Notes under the pieces: generated by a model
Databases searched by the model: none
What the model was told of the DNA's origin: nothing
Seen by the model: the letters and a program-made list of their open reading frames with translations, nothing else
Source: JAWKXU01 sp020446465
GTDB lineage: Bacteria; Pseudomonadota; Alphaproteobacteria; Sphingomonadales; Sphingomonadaceae
Length of the DNA stretch: 64,000 nucleotides
Direction of reading: 5' to 3'
NCBI GenBank assembly: GCA_041396845.1
Contig: JAWKXU010000002.1
Coordinates: 558,001 to 622,000 of the forward strand
Made by a program: the position numbers and the translations under genes
Shown here: piece by piece, positions 15,731 to 27,020 of the stretch
Layout: each line of letters starts with the position of its first letter
Position numbering within the stretch: position 1 is the first letter of the stretch

Positions 15731-18709
15731 CTACAATCCGATGCCCCGTCCCCTGCCGAGACCGTGACTGAGGGCAAGTTGTCGGCCAAGCCTCATCCCT
15801 GAGTCGAAATCCATGCTGATACCGAGTTGCTTCTTGCGGCCTTCGAGCAGGGATTCCATCTGCGGATCGCGCTCAAGGCTCATCGCCATGTTGCCCATCT
15901 CCGCCCGCGCGGCCCTGTGACCGGAATAATCGCCCGCCGCATATCGGCGCTCGCCAGACTGTTTGAGTTCCTGAAAGCGTTCCACGAAACGATCCGCACG
16001 GCGTTCCGGGCTGGTCCGAATCTGGGTTTCGAGCTGGAGGGCGCGGATGGCGCGATTGACCTTGCCTGATCCCGCGTCATGGGCAAGGCTCTCATCCTTG
16101 GCATAGGCCGCTTCCGCGTCCTGCCAGCCATAGGGGCGCACCTGATCGAATGCCTTGCGGGAATCGACCAGTTCATCCCATTGCGCGGGGCTTGCCTTGC
16201 TCCCGGCATCCTCGGCGTTGAAGACCTGGCCAACGGCATGGGCATGACGAATGAGCGCCATTCTGCGGGCATGGCGCAAGGCATCTTCCGAGTCTATTCC
16301 GGCTTCCTTCGCCGCCGCTTCGATCTCCTGTCTTATCCCCCTGCCGGCCATCTCCCTTTCCGGCCCGGCTGCGCCGTCACGAGGTTCGCGGACGCTCAAG
16401 ATGATGTCGTTGATCCGGTCGAGAACTTTGTCCGGGATGTGTATCTGTTCAACGGCAACATCACGGGCGCGGAAGGTGATGCCGCGCCGCTCGGCATAAT
16501 CCTGCGCCGGGTCGATCCGGTCGTAGTCGGTCGCCATGTCCTTTGCGCGATCCCGCGACAGGGTGCTGACGAGTTTGTCCTGACCGGCGAAGTCATCGCG
16601 GCCATAATGCAGGTCCATGCCGTCGCGGTGACGCGAGAGGGCGACATAGCTGCCGTGGGCGTCCATGCCCGGCGTTGCCAGCACATGCGTCCGGTCCACT
16701 GTCATGCCTTGCGCCTTGTGGATGGTCGCGGCATAGCCGTGGTCGATACGGTCGTAGTCTTTCAAATCAAACGAGATGCTCCGCCCGTCATCGGCGCGAA
16801 CCGACATCGATTGCTGGCTGACTTCCTCAATGGTCCCGAGCGTGCCGTTCTTCACGCCAAGCCCGCGTTCGTTTTGCAGGAACATGACGCGATCCCCGGC
16901 GGCGAAGTTTCGTTCTCCGCGTTCGACCGTGACGCGCACGTCCTCGCCCAGATCGCCAGCCTCCCGCATCCGGTCGCGGGCGGCTTCGTTGAGTTCCCGA
17001 ACCTCGGCATTGGTGTGAGTGAGAATGATGCGGCTGCTGTCGGGGGATGCCTGCCGGTCGCGATCCCAACGGTCGATCAGATCGTCGCGCGCCCCCTCGC
17101 GTGTTTCAGCGGAATGCACCATGTCGTGACGGTCATAAGCATGGATCGCTTCTCCGGTCCTGCCGGTTGCCAGATCGCGGGTAGCATCCCGTTGCCAGTC
17201 TTCGCGCTGGCGGCGCACTTCATGGATTTCTGCGCCGCCGTGGCGTTCGTAGTTGGAACGGAAGGCCGCGCCCGCCTCGATGGATTGTAGCTGCTGCGGA
17301 TCGCCGACCAGCACAACCTTTGCGCCAGCTTCCGCCGCGTGGGACAGCACGCGCTCCAATTGCCGTGTGCCGACCATCCCGGCCTCGTCGATGACAAGCA
17401 CATCGCGGGAGGTGAGCATGTCGCGGCCCTGTTCCCAGCCGTGTTCCATGCTGGCGATGGTGCGGGACGCAATGCCCGATCCGCTTTCCAGATTCTCGGC
17501 CGCGATGCCGGACAGCGCCACGCCGCGCACCTCAAAGCCCGCCGATTCCCATGCCTCGCGGGCAACGCCAAGCATGGCGCTCTTTCCGGTCCCGGCATAG
17601 CCGACGACAATGCCAAGATCGCGTCCGTCCGTGACATGCGCCAGAGCGTCGGCCTGCTCGCCGGACAGGACAAGACCACGCTGTTCGGCGCGAGCCAATG
17701 CTGCCTCTCTATCGGCTTCGTCCACCTCATGGCGCTCGCGCTCCGCCATCAGTTCGGCGGCGCGGTGCAGGCGCTGTTCGGCAACGATCATGTCGCGGGT
17801 GGTGAACCGATCCTCGCCGCGTGCGTCCTGCCCAAGCTCGACCAGATCGGGCGAGGCGCGCATCGCACCCATGACTTCGTTGAACTGATCGATGCCATCG
17901 CTATGCCGATGCGCGAACAGCGCCATGTCCCGGCGCGTGAACGTCGATTGCTGATGCGTGATCGCGTCCAGCGCCACCGATGGATCGGCGATGATGCGCG
18001 CGCCGTTGTTATGCGCGATGTCGCGGTGCATGTCCGCGCGGTCGGCGGCCTCGATCCCTTCGCCCTCGATCCGCTGCGCGGGTGCGCCGATCTGGCTTTG
18101 CGGCTCAAGCCCGATCCCCTGCGCTTCAAGGCTGCGGTGGTCGATCCGCGCGTCGATGTCGAGTTCGGCCAGCCGTTCGTTGACATGCTCGGCCCAACGC
18201 TCGCGCCAACGCTCCACCATCTCCGTCCGGTTCCAGTCACGCACCTTCTTGCCGAAGCCGTCCTCATCGACTTCGCGCATGGTCAGCATGACATGGGCGT
18301 GAGGTTTGGGCATCCCGTCCTCGCCGATGTCCCAATGCACATTCAGGTCGGCGATCATGCCCTGATCGACAAACTCGGCCTGCGCGAAGTCACGGGCAAG
18401 CTCGATGCCCTGCGCCTGCGTCATCTCACGCGGAATGGCGAACTCGACCTCGCGGGCAAGCTGGGCGTCCTTCCTGACCTCGAACGCCTCGACATCGTTC
18501 CAGAGCCGTTCGCGGTCGCTCCATTGCTCGGGCGCTTTCTCCGGCAACAGCACTTCGGAATGGACGACACCGCGCTTGCCGGAAAAGTCCTGCACACGGT
18601 CGATGCGCTCGTCGCGCATCCGCGAGGCCGAGCGGTAGGCGGCGGACGCCACCGCGCTTGATCCGACCTTGCGGCCAATGACCTTGACGTGAAGATGATA
18701 GATCGCCAT
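15731..18709 (-). CDS. traA: Ti-type conjugative relaxase/helicase TraA
   Basis: This 992-residue relaxase nicks the origin of transfer and unwinds the strand. The N-terminal MobA/MobL domain starts MAIYHLHVKVIGRK and includes the HVHWDIGEDG/HAHVML histidine triad (NVHWDIGEDGMPKPHAHVML around residues 150-170). The helicase part has Walker A GYAGTGKSA, Walker B VLVIDEAGM and later RecD-like motifs (TIHKAQGMTVDRTHVL, SRHRDGM). The start at 18709 is set by the MobA N terminus; the frame is open further up to 18820. It diverges from traC/traD, as in Ti plasmids. Confidence 0.93.
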   Translation of the reverse strand: MAIYHLHVKVIGRKVGSSAVASAAYRSASRMRDERIDRVQDFSGKRGVVHSEVLLPEKAPEQWSDRERLWNDVEAFEVRKDAQLAREVEFAIPREMTQAQGIELARDFAQAEFVDQGMIADLNVHWDIGEDGMPKPHAHVMLTMREVDEDGFGKKVRDWNRTEMVERWRERWAEHVNERLAELDIDARIDHRSLEAQGIGLEPQSQIGAPAQRIEGEGIEAADRADMHRDIAHNNGARIIADPSVALDAITHQQSTFTRRDMALFAHRHSDGIDQFNEVMGAMRASPDLVELGQDARGEDRFTTRDMIVAEQRLHRAAELMAERERHEVDEADREAALARAEQRGLVLSGEQADALAHVTDGRDLGIVVGYAGTGKSAMLGVAREAWESAGFEVRGVALSGIAAENLESGSGIASRTIASMEHGWEQGRDMLTSRDVLVIDEAGMVGTRQLERVLSHAAEAGAKVVLVGDPQQLQSIEAGAAFRSNYERHGGAEIHEVRRQREDWQRDATRDLATGRTGEAIHAYDRHDMVHSAETREGARDDLIDRWDRDRQASPDSSRIILTHTNAEVRELNEAARDRMREAGDLGEDVRVTVERGERNFAAGDRVMFLQNERGLGVKNGTLGTIEEVSQQSMSVRADDGRSISFDLKDYDRIDHGYAATIHKAQGMTVDRTHVLATPGMDAHGSYVALSRHRDGMDLHYGRDDFAGQDKLVSTLSRDRAKDMATDYDRIDPAQDYAERRGITFRARDVAVEQIHIPDKVLDRINDIILSVREPRDGAAGPEREMAGRGIRQEIEAAAKEAGIDSEDALRHARRMALIRHAHAVGQVFNAEDAGSKASPAQWDELVDSRKAFDQVRPYGWQDAEAAYAKDESLAHDAGSGKVNRAIRALQLETQIRTSPERRADRFVERFQELKQSGERRYAAGDYSGHRAARAEMGNMAMSLERDPQMESLLEGRKKQLGISMDFDSGMRLGRQLALSHGLGRGRGIGL

Positions 18710-18880
18710 CGCGATCAAGCATTGGCATGGCAAAGCGCACGTCGGAACGACGTATAAGCGCGCCCTCCCTCGAAAAAATCTCGGGGTGGACCGCCCCGTG
18801 CCACACCGTCCCGGCAACAATACTGCGTTCTGCCACCTTCACAACTATCCTTACCGCATCAACAGCTTATGGAGGATGCA

Positions 18881-19207
18881 ATGCGCAAGCCACGGGACTT
18901 TGATGCGGAACTAAAGGCGCTTGAGGACAAGGCACGGGAACTGAAAACCCGCAAGGTGCAGCAACTTGGCGAACTGGTCATCGCCACCGGGGCGGATGCG
19001 CTCACCGCCGACGAACTGGCTGGTGCGCTGATCGTGCTGGCGGAAACGACCGATGTCGGAAAGAGGGAGGCATGGTCCAAGCACGGGGCGGCGTTCTTTC
19101 AGGGCCGGTCGCGGCGATCTACACCAACGCCTGACCGCGATCACGGCAGCGCTCAAACGCAACCGGGCGGCGCGCAACCGGCATCAGGCGCAGCGGGCAC
19201 GGCATGA
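18881..19207 (+). CDS. Conjugal transfer protein, TraC/TraD-like
   Basis: This 108-residue protein has an N-terminal coiled coil (AELKALEDKARELKTRKVQQLGELV) followed by ATGADALTADELAGALI, the pattern of small TraC-type mobilisation accessory proteins encoded divergently from traA. GGAGG lies six bases before the ATG at 18881. It probably assists TraA at oriT, which is expected in the 171-base gap between 18710 and 18880, although I could not identify a nick site there. Confidence 0.75.
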   Translation: MRKPRDFDAELKALEDKARELKTRKVQQLGELVIATGADALTADELAGALIVLAETTDVGKREAWSKHGAAFFQGRSRRSTPTPDRDHGSAQTQPGGAQPASGAAGTA

Positions 19208-19208
19208 C

Positions 19209-19460
19209 ATGCGCACATGGCAGATCGAGCGCCGCAAGCGCACGCGGCATCTGATCGAACTTGGTGGTCTTGTCGTCAAATCGGGCGTGGTGAACCTGAC
19301 CGGCAATGACCGCGCGACCATCCTCGGTATGCTGATCTGGGCTTCGGAAAAGCTCCACAGCGACGAGCGCGAGAAGGCTTTGGCGCTATGGGCCGAAAAG
19401 GGGAAAGAGGCGTTCGCAGTCGAACAGCCAGGTGTTCGCAACAGGTCGGACATCCAGTAG
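19209..19460 (+). CDS. traD: Conjugal transfer protein TraD family
   Basis: This is an 83-residue protein of the small TraD family: MRTWQIERRKRTRHLIELGG, then LVVKSG and WASEKLHSDEREKALALWAEKGK. Its ATG lies one base after the preceding stop. The frame is open upstream through the previous gene (to 19053), so a longer N terminus cannot be fully excluded. It belongs to the Ti-type TraC-TraD pair, but the usual next gene traG is absent. Confidence 0.78.
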   Translation: MRTWQIERRKRTRHLIELGGLVVKSGVVNLTGNDRATILGMLIWASEKLHSDEREKALALWAEKGKEAFAVEQPGVRNRSDIQ

Positions 19461-19596
19461 CGGCGATCATGATCGTGGCGGGCGTCGCGGAGACCCCATA
19501 CATCGCAGCGTCGCCCGTCACCGCAGCCAGTTTATCATTGCCTAAAAGAGCTATTTCGCCTTAATTGGCGCAACAGGGGCCATGCGGGAATCAGCC

Positions 19597-19812
19597 ATGA
19601 AAACCATGTCGGCGCGCGAAGCGAAGAACGGCTTCGGGCTGATGATCGATACCGCGCGTGCGGCTCCCGTGCTGATCGAAAAGCACGGGCGCGGTGTCGT
19701 GGTGGTCATGTCCGTAGAAGAATATGAACGGCTGAAGGAGATCGAAGCGGGGCGGATGAGCGCCAGTGACGATCCGGCCAGAGGCAGCGTGAGTGGGGAT
19801 GGCCGACAGTGA
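19597..19812 (+). CDS. Phd/YefM family antitoxin-like protein
   Basis: The 71-residue protein matches the Phd/YefM fold: MKTMSAREAKNGFGLMIDTA at the N terminus and VVVVMSVEEYERLKEIE in the middle. No toxin of the Doc or YoeB kind follows. Instead its stop overlaps the GTG of hsdM (GTGA), which makes it the first gene of the restriction operon. Phd proteins bind operator DNA, so autoregulation of the restriction-modification operon is a reasonable inference. Confidence 0.85.
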   Translation: MKTMSAREAKNGFGLMIDTARAAPVLIEKHGRGVVVVMSVEEYERLKEIEAGRMSASDDPARGSVSGDGRQ

Positions 19813-21379
19813 GTAATGTGAAGGAAATCGAGCGCGCCGAGCTGCATAAAACGATCTGGCGCATCGCCAACGATTTGCGGGGCAGCGTCGATGGCTGGGA
19901 CTTCAAAAGCTATGTGCTGGGCATGCTGTTCTACCGCTTCATCTCGGAGAATCTGGCCGCCTATCTGAACGACCAGGAGCGCCGCGCGGGCTCTCCGGGC
20001 TTCGACTATGCCAGCCTGACCGATGCCGACGCCGAGTTCGGGCGCGCCGAAACGGTCAGGGAGAAGGGCTTCTACATCCTGCCGTCCAGCCTGTTCGCCA
20101 ATGTGCGACAGCGCGCCCGCAATGACGCGAACCTCAACGAAACGCTCTCCCGCATCTTTGCGGAAATCGAAGGCTCGGCCAACGGCGCGGACAGCGAGGA
20201 CGATTTCAAGGGCCTGTTCGACGATCTAGACGTCAACAGCGGCAAGCTTGGCCCCACCGTATCCAAGCGCAACGAAAAGCTGGTCAAGCTGCTCGACGCC
20301 ATCGGCGATCTGCCGTTGTCGGGCAGCGGATTTGCAGAAAACAGCATCGACCTGTTCGGCGATGCCTATGAATATCTGATGCAGATGTATGCCTCGACCG
20401 CCGGAAAGTCGGGCGGCGAATATTACACCCCGCAGGAGGTTTCCGAACTGCTCGCCCGCATCACGGTGGCAGGCAAGACGGAAGTCAACAAGGTTTATGA
20501 TCCCGCCTGCGGTTCGGGGTCGCTGCTGCTGAACTTCAGCAAGGTGCTGGGGCATGACAAGGTTCGGCAGGGGTTCTTCGGTCAGGAAATCAACCTGACC
20601 ACCTACAATCTGTGCCGGATCAACATGTTCCTGCACGATGTGAATTATGAAAAGTTCGACATCGCGCATGGCGACACGCTGACCGATCCCGCCCATTGGG
20701 ATGACGAGCCGTTCGAGGCGATTGTTTCCAATCCTCCCTATTCGATCAAATGGGATGGCGACGCCAATCCGCTGCTGATCAACGATCCGCGCTTTGCGCC
20801 TGCGGGCGTGCTCGCGCCCAAGAGCAAGGCAGACCTCGCCTTCACCATGCACATTCTGCACTGGCTGGCGGTGAACGGAACGGCGGCCATCGTCGAGTTT
20901 CCCGGTGTGCTTTATCGCGGCGGGGCCGAACAGAAAATCCGCCAGTATCTGATCGACAACAACTATGTCGATGCGGTGATCCAGCTTCCGCCAGACCTGT
21001 TCTTTGGCACGACGATCGCCACCTGCATTATCGTTTTGAAGAAATCGAAATCCGACAACGCCACCCTGTTCATCGACGCCAGCGCCGAGTTTGTCCGCCA
21101 AGGCAACAAGAACAAGCTGGCACCCGCGCACCGACAGAAAATCCTCGATGCCTTTACCGCGCGGGAACCCATCGACCATTTTGCGCGGCTGGTGGACAAC
21201 AGCGAGATCGCAGAGAACGGCTACAACATCGCCGTGTCTTCTTATGTCGAGCAGGTCGATACGCGGCAGGCGGTGGACATCACCGCGCTGAACGCCGAGA
21301 TCGCGGCCATCGTCACGCGGCAGGCGCAGTTGCGCGAGGCGATAGACGCCATCGTCGCCGATCTGGAAGGAGCAGCAGC

Positions 21380-21383
<4 letters not shown>
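19809..21383 (+). CDS. hsdM: Type I restriction-modification methyltransferase subunit
   Basis: This 524-residue N6-adenine methyltransferase subunit has the HsdM N-terminal helical domain (LHKTIWRIANDLRG...), SAM motif I DPACGSGS starting at Asp231, and catalytic motif IV NPPY at residues 308-311. The GTG start overlaps the phd stop, and the C terminus overlaps hsdS as ATGA. With HsdS it methylates, and with HsdR it cleaves unmodified DNA. Confidence 0.97.
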
Positions 21384-22599
<1,216 letters not shown>

Positions 22600-22603
<4 letters not shown>

Positions 22604-25600
22604 AGGAAGCCCCGCTGCCTTCCCGCTATGAACCCATTGCGCTGTCGGGCGAAAGCACCGTTGTCGCCGAATATCTGCCCGATCCATCGACGGCGCAGGA
22701 AAGCGGCTATCAGTCGGAATCCGAGCTGGAAAAGGCCTTGATCCGGCAGTTGCAGGCGCAGGCTTATGAGTATCTGACGATCACATCAGAGGCTGGGCTG
22801 ATCGCCAACCTGCGCCGCCAGTTGGAAAAGCTGAACAAGGTCACGCTGTCGGATGCGGAGTGGGAGCGCTTCTTCTCCACCTGCATCAGTAGCGCCAATG
22901 ACGGCATCATCGAGAAAACCGCACGCCTTCAGGAAGATCATGTGCAGGTGCTGAAACGCGATGACGGCACCACCAAGAACATCTACCTGATCGACAAGGC
23001 CAACATCCACAATAACAACCTTCAGGTCATCAACCAGTATGAAGTAGAGGGCACGCGGGCCAATCGCTACGATGTCACGGTGCTGGTGAACGGCCTGCCG
23101 ATGGTCCACATCGAACTGAAGCGCCGGGGCGTCGATATTCGCGAGGCCTTCAACCAGATCGACCGCTATAGCCGCGATAGCTTCTGGGCCGGATCGGGGC
23201 TGTTCGACTATGTGCAACTGTTCGTCATTTCCAACGGCACGCTGACCAAATATTACAGCAATACCGTGCGTGACGGGCATCTGGCCGAGCGGCGCGGCAA
23301 GAGAAACCGCCAGAAAAGCTCCAACAGCTTTGCCTTCACCAGTTGGTGGGCCGATGCGAAGAACCAGCCCATCACCGAACTGGTTGGCTTCACCAAGACC
23401 TTCTTCGCCAGGCACACGCTGCTGAACATCCTCACGCGCTATTGCGTGTTCGATGTGGACCGGAAATTGCTGGTGATGCGGCCTTATCAGATCGTGGCCG
23501 CAGAGGGGATATTGCTGCGCATCGGCACGGCCACCAATCACCGGCAACTGGGCACTTTGGCGGCAGGTGGCTATGTCTGGCATACGACCGGCAGCGGCAA
23601 GACCCTGACCAGCTTCAAGGCCGCGCAACTGGCGCGAGCCATTCCGAATATCGACAAGGTTCTGTTCGTCGTGGATCGCAAGGATCTCGATTATCAGACC
23701 ATGCGGGAATATGAGCGCTTCGAGAAGGGCGCGGCCAATTCCAACACCTCGACCGCCGTGCTGCAACGGCAGTTGGAAGACCCGAACGCACGCATCATCA
23801 TCACGACCATCCAGAAGCTTTCCCGCTTCGTCGCCCGAAACAAGAAGCACCCGGTCTATGACGCGCATGTCGTGGTGATCTTCGATGAATGCCACCGCAG
23901 CCAGTTCGGCGACATGCACGCGGAAATCACCCGCTCCTTCCGGCGATATCATCTGTTCGGCTTCACCGGCACGCCGATCTTCGCCGAAAATTCCGGCACT
24001 GGCGGCAATCCGCATCTGCGGACCACGCAACAGGCATTCGGCGATAAGCTGCACACCTACACCATCGTCGATGCCATCAACGACAGGAATGTTCTGCCGT
24101 TCCGCATCGACTACATCAATACGATCAAGGCCGGGGCGGCGATCCACGACAAGCAGGTGTCGGCCATCGACACGGAACGGGCGTTGCTCGCGCCCGAGCG
24201 AATTTCACAGATAGCGGGCTATATCCGCGAACATTTCGACCAGAAGACGAAACGCAGCGCCAGCTACCGGCACGGCGGCAAGCGTCTGAGCGGCTTCAAT
24301 TCCATCTTTGCTACCGCATCCATCGACGCGGCCAAACGCTATTACACCGAATTCGCCAGCCAGCAGAAAGACTTGCCCGCAGCGCAGCGGCTGAAGATCG
24401 GCCTGATCTACAGCTTTGCCGCCAATGAGGGGGAAGCGGACGGCTTGCTGAGCGAGGAGGAGTTCGAGACCGACGGGCTGGATCAGGGATCGCGCGATTT
24501 CCTCGAAGGGGCGATCCGTGACTACAACAGCCTGTTTGCCACCAATTTCGACACGTCTGCCGACAAGTTCCAGAATTACTACAAGGACTTGTCGCAGCGG
24601 CTGAAGAGCCGCGAACTTGACCTTGTGATCGTGGTCAACATGTTTCTGACCGGTTTCGACGCCACCACGCTGAATACGCTATGGGTGGACAAGAACCTGC
24701 GCGCCCACGGGCTGATTCAGGCCTATTCGCGCACCAATCGTATCCTTAATTCGGTCAAGACCTACGGCAACATCGTCTCCTTCCGCGATCTGGAGCAAGC
24801 GACGAATGATGCGTTGGCGCTGTTCGGCAACAAGGACGCCAAGGGCATCGTCCTGCTCAAACCCTATGCTGACTATTACGCGGAATATGAAAAGAAGATC
24901 GCCGAGCTGGTGGCGTTGTTCCCACTCGGAGCACCAATCGTCGGCGAAGCTGCGCAAAAGGCGTTCATCAAGCTGTTCGGATCGATCCTGCGGCTGAAAA
25001 ACATCCTCACTGCCTTCGACGATTTTGCTGGCAATGAAATGCTCAGCGACCGCGATTTTCAGGACTATCAGAGCCTCTACCTGAACCTGCACGCTCAGTT
25101 CCGCAGCGTGTCGGACGCCGAGAAGGAGACAATCAACGACGACGTGGTGTTCGAGATCGAGCTGATCAAGCAGGTCGAAATCAACGTCGATTACATCCTG
25201 ATGCTGGTCGAACGGTACATTGAAGCCAAAGGCACCGGCGAGGACAAGGAAATCCGCGCAACCATCGAGCGTGCGATCAACTCCAGTCCGTCGCTGCGCA
25301 ATAAGAAGGACCTAATCGAGCAGTTCGTCGATTCCGTCTCCGCAACGGCAAAGGTGGATGCGCAATGGCAGGCCTTCATGGCCGCCAAGAAGGTCGAGGA
25401 ACTGGATCGCATCATCACCGACGAGAATCTCAACGCCGACGAGACGAAGGCGTTCGTAGACAACGCCTTCCGCGATGGAAGCATCCCCACCACCGGCACC
25501 GCGATCACCAGAATCCTGCCGCCGGTGTCGCGTTTTTCGAAGGGCAACGGCCACGCCGCAAAGAAGCAGACGGTGCTCGATAAGCTGGCCGCCTTCTTTG

Positions 25601-25623
25601 AACGGTATTTCGGGCTGACATGA
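22600..25623 (+). CDS. hsdR: Type I restriction endonuclease/translocase subunit
   Basis: The 1007-residue HsdR has an N-terminal PD-(D/E)xK nuclease (RYDVTVLVNGLPMVHIELKRR around residues 158-178). An SF2 motor follows, with Walker A TTGSGKT, DEAD-box-like DECH in FDECHRSQFG and motif III FGFTGTP, and then a C-terminal helical domain that docks HsdM. It cleaves unmethylated DNA after ATP-driven translocation. The start overlaps the hsdS stop by four bases, and its end overlaps mrr in the same way. Confidence 0.97.
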
Positions 25624-26570
25624 GCGAGACAACGGAAACACCGAATCCAGCCGAGCAGGTTCCTGACTATCAGAGCCTGATGCTGCCGGTTCTGCGCGCT
25701 GCTGAACAGGGCGAGGTACGGATTGGCGATATCATCGGGAAACTCGCGAACGTCCTTGGCTTGAGCGAAGCCGCTCGGAATGTGTTGCTTGCTTCCGGGC
25801 GGCAAACCGTTTTCGCCAATCGTGTGCACTGGGCAAAGACCTATCTCGCTAAGGCGGGACTGGTTGAAACCACGCGGCGGGGCCACTTCCGCATCACCGC
25901 ACGTGGCGGTGAGGTGTTGGCGACGGGACCTGACCGGATCGATAATCGTTTTCTAGCCCGCTTCGAGGAATTCCGCGCCTTCATCGACCGGGGGGCGTCC
26001 CCTGCTACGGAGGAAGCGGATCGTATCGAGAGAGTTGCTGATGCGACAGAAGCGACACCCGATGAAATCATGCGAGACGCCCATCGTCGGATCGAGGCTG
26101 CGCTGGCCGAGGATTTGTTGGAGCGCGTGCGTGCCGCGCCGCCGGACTTCTTTGAGCGGCTGATCGTCGATCTCCTGCTTGCCATGGGCTATGGCGGATC
26201 GGTTGCGGAAGCTGGGCGCGCGCTTGGGCGCAGCGGAGACGATGGTATTGACGGCGTGATCGATCAGGACGAGCTGGGACTCGACCGGGTTTACATCCAG
26301 GCCAAGCGTTATGCCGCTGGCAACAGCGTAAGCTCGGGCGCGATCCGCGACTTCTTCGGCAGTCTCGACCGGCATAAGGCCGCCAAGGGGTTGTTCGTCA
26401 CCACATCGTCCTTCACCGCCAGTGCTCGCGACACCGCCGAATATCTGAGTAAGCGCATCGTGCTGATTGATGGCGGGCAACTGACCCGGTTGATGATCCG
26501 GCACAATGTTGGCTGCCGCATTGAGGAAAGCCTGCATGTCCGGAAAATCGATGAAGATTTCTTTGAGTAG
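25620..26570 (+). CDS. mrr: Mrr-type restriction endonuclease
   Basis: This 316-residue type IV enzyme is predicted to cut modified DNA. The N-terminal winged-helix domain (YQSLMLPVLRAAEQGEVRI) is followed by the Mrr catalytic fold: PPDFFERLIVDLLLAMGYGG, the catalytic aspartate in GDDGIDGVID, and YIQAKRY supplying the Q-x-K residues. ATGA overlap with hsdR makes it the last gene of the restriction operon. Its coexistence with an adenine methylase implies a specificity that spares the HsdM mark. Confidence 0.95.
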   Translation: MSETTETPNPAEQVPDYQSLMLPVLRAAEQGEVRIGDIIGKLANVLGLSEAARNVLLASGRQTVFANRVHWAKTYLAKAGLVETTRRGHFRITARGGEVLATGPDRIDNRFLARFEEFRAFIDRGASPATEEADRIERVADATEATPDEIMRDAHRRIEAALAEDLLERVRAAPPDFFERLIVDLLLAMGYGGSVAEAGRALGRSGDDGIDGVIDQDELGLDRVYIQAKRYAAGNSVSSGAIRDFFGSLDRHKAAKGLFVTTSSFTASARDTAEYLSKRIVLIDGGQLTRLMIRHNVGCRIEESLHVRKIDEDFFE

Positions 26571-27020
26571 ATCATAGGGCTATAGCGTAAACGTAGTGAT
26601 CATCACTATCGGTCGCGGCCCGCCACCGGCCATTGATTTAATTGATATTTTTCCAATATCAGGCGCTAGTTCCCATAACCGCCGCCGCCGATAGGCACAG
26701 CGTTTGAGGCGGACGCCAGTGGGCCAATTGCCATACTTTCACATTCTGAATGCTATTGATCGCGCCGGGATTCGGTCCGCCATACATGCGGCACTGCTCT
26801 CACCACTTCACAGTGTAGGATTGGAACTCAGACTGCCTTTGGTACGACCGGCGCGTCTGGGAACAACCTCTTCCTTTTAACAGGCCGCCTTTGTGCGGTG
26901 ACCTTTCAAATGAGTGGTATTATGATAATCGTGGCAGGCTCTCCCGTGTAAAATCTGCCCCATAGCGCATCCTTCCATTCCTGTATGGATAATGCACCAT
27001 CCCATACCGAGGCCAAACCG
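26571..27020. other. Non-coding 450-base stretch holding the probable right end of the island
   Basis: No convincing gene is present. The composition is more AT-rich than the flanks. It contains a 7-1-7 dyad (AGTGAT-C-ATCACT core, 26594-26608) and, at 26803-26810, the 8-mer CCACTTCA that also spans the tRNA-Ser 3' end. Degenerate, disrupted sequence here fits an old insertion junction. Confidence 0.4.

Noticed and set aside
16079..18661. Two long plus-strand frames opposite traA
   Set aside because: Antisense shadows; the minus strand encodes complete relaxase and helicase motifs.
22786..24147. 453-codon minus-strand frame opposite hsdR
   Set aside because: Shadow frame; the hsdR motor and nuclease motifs lie on the plus strand.
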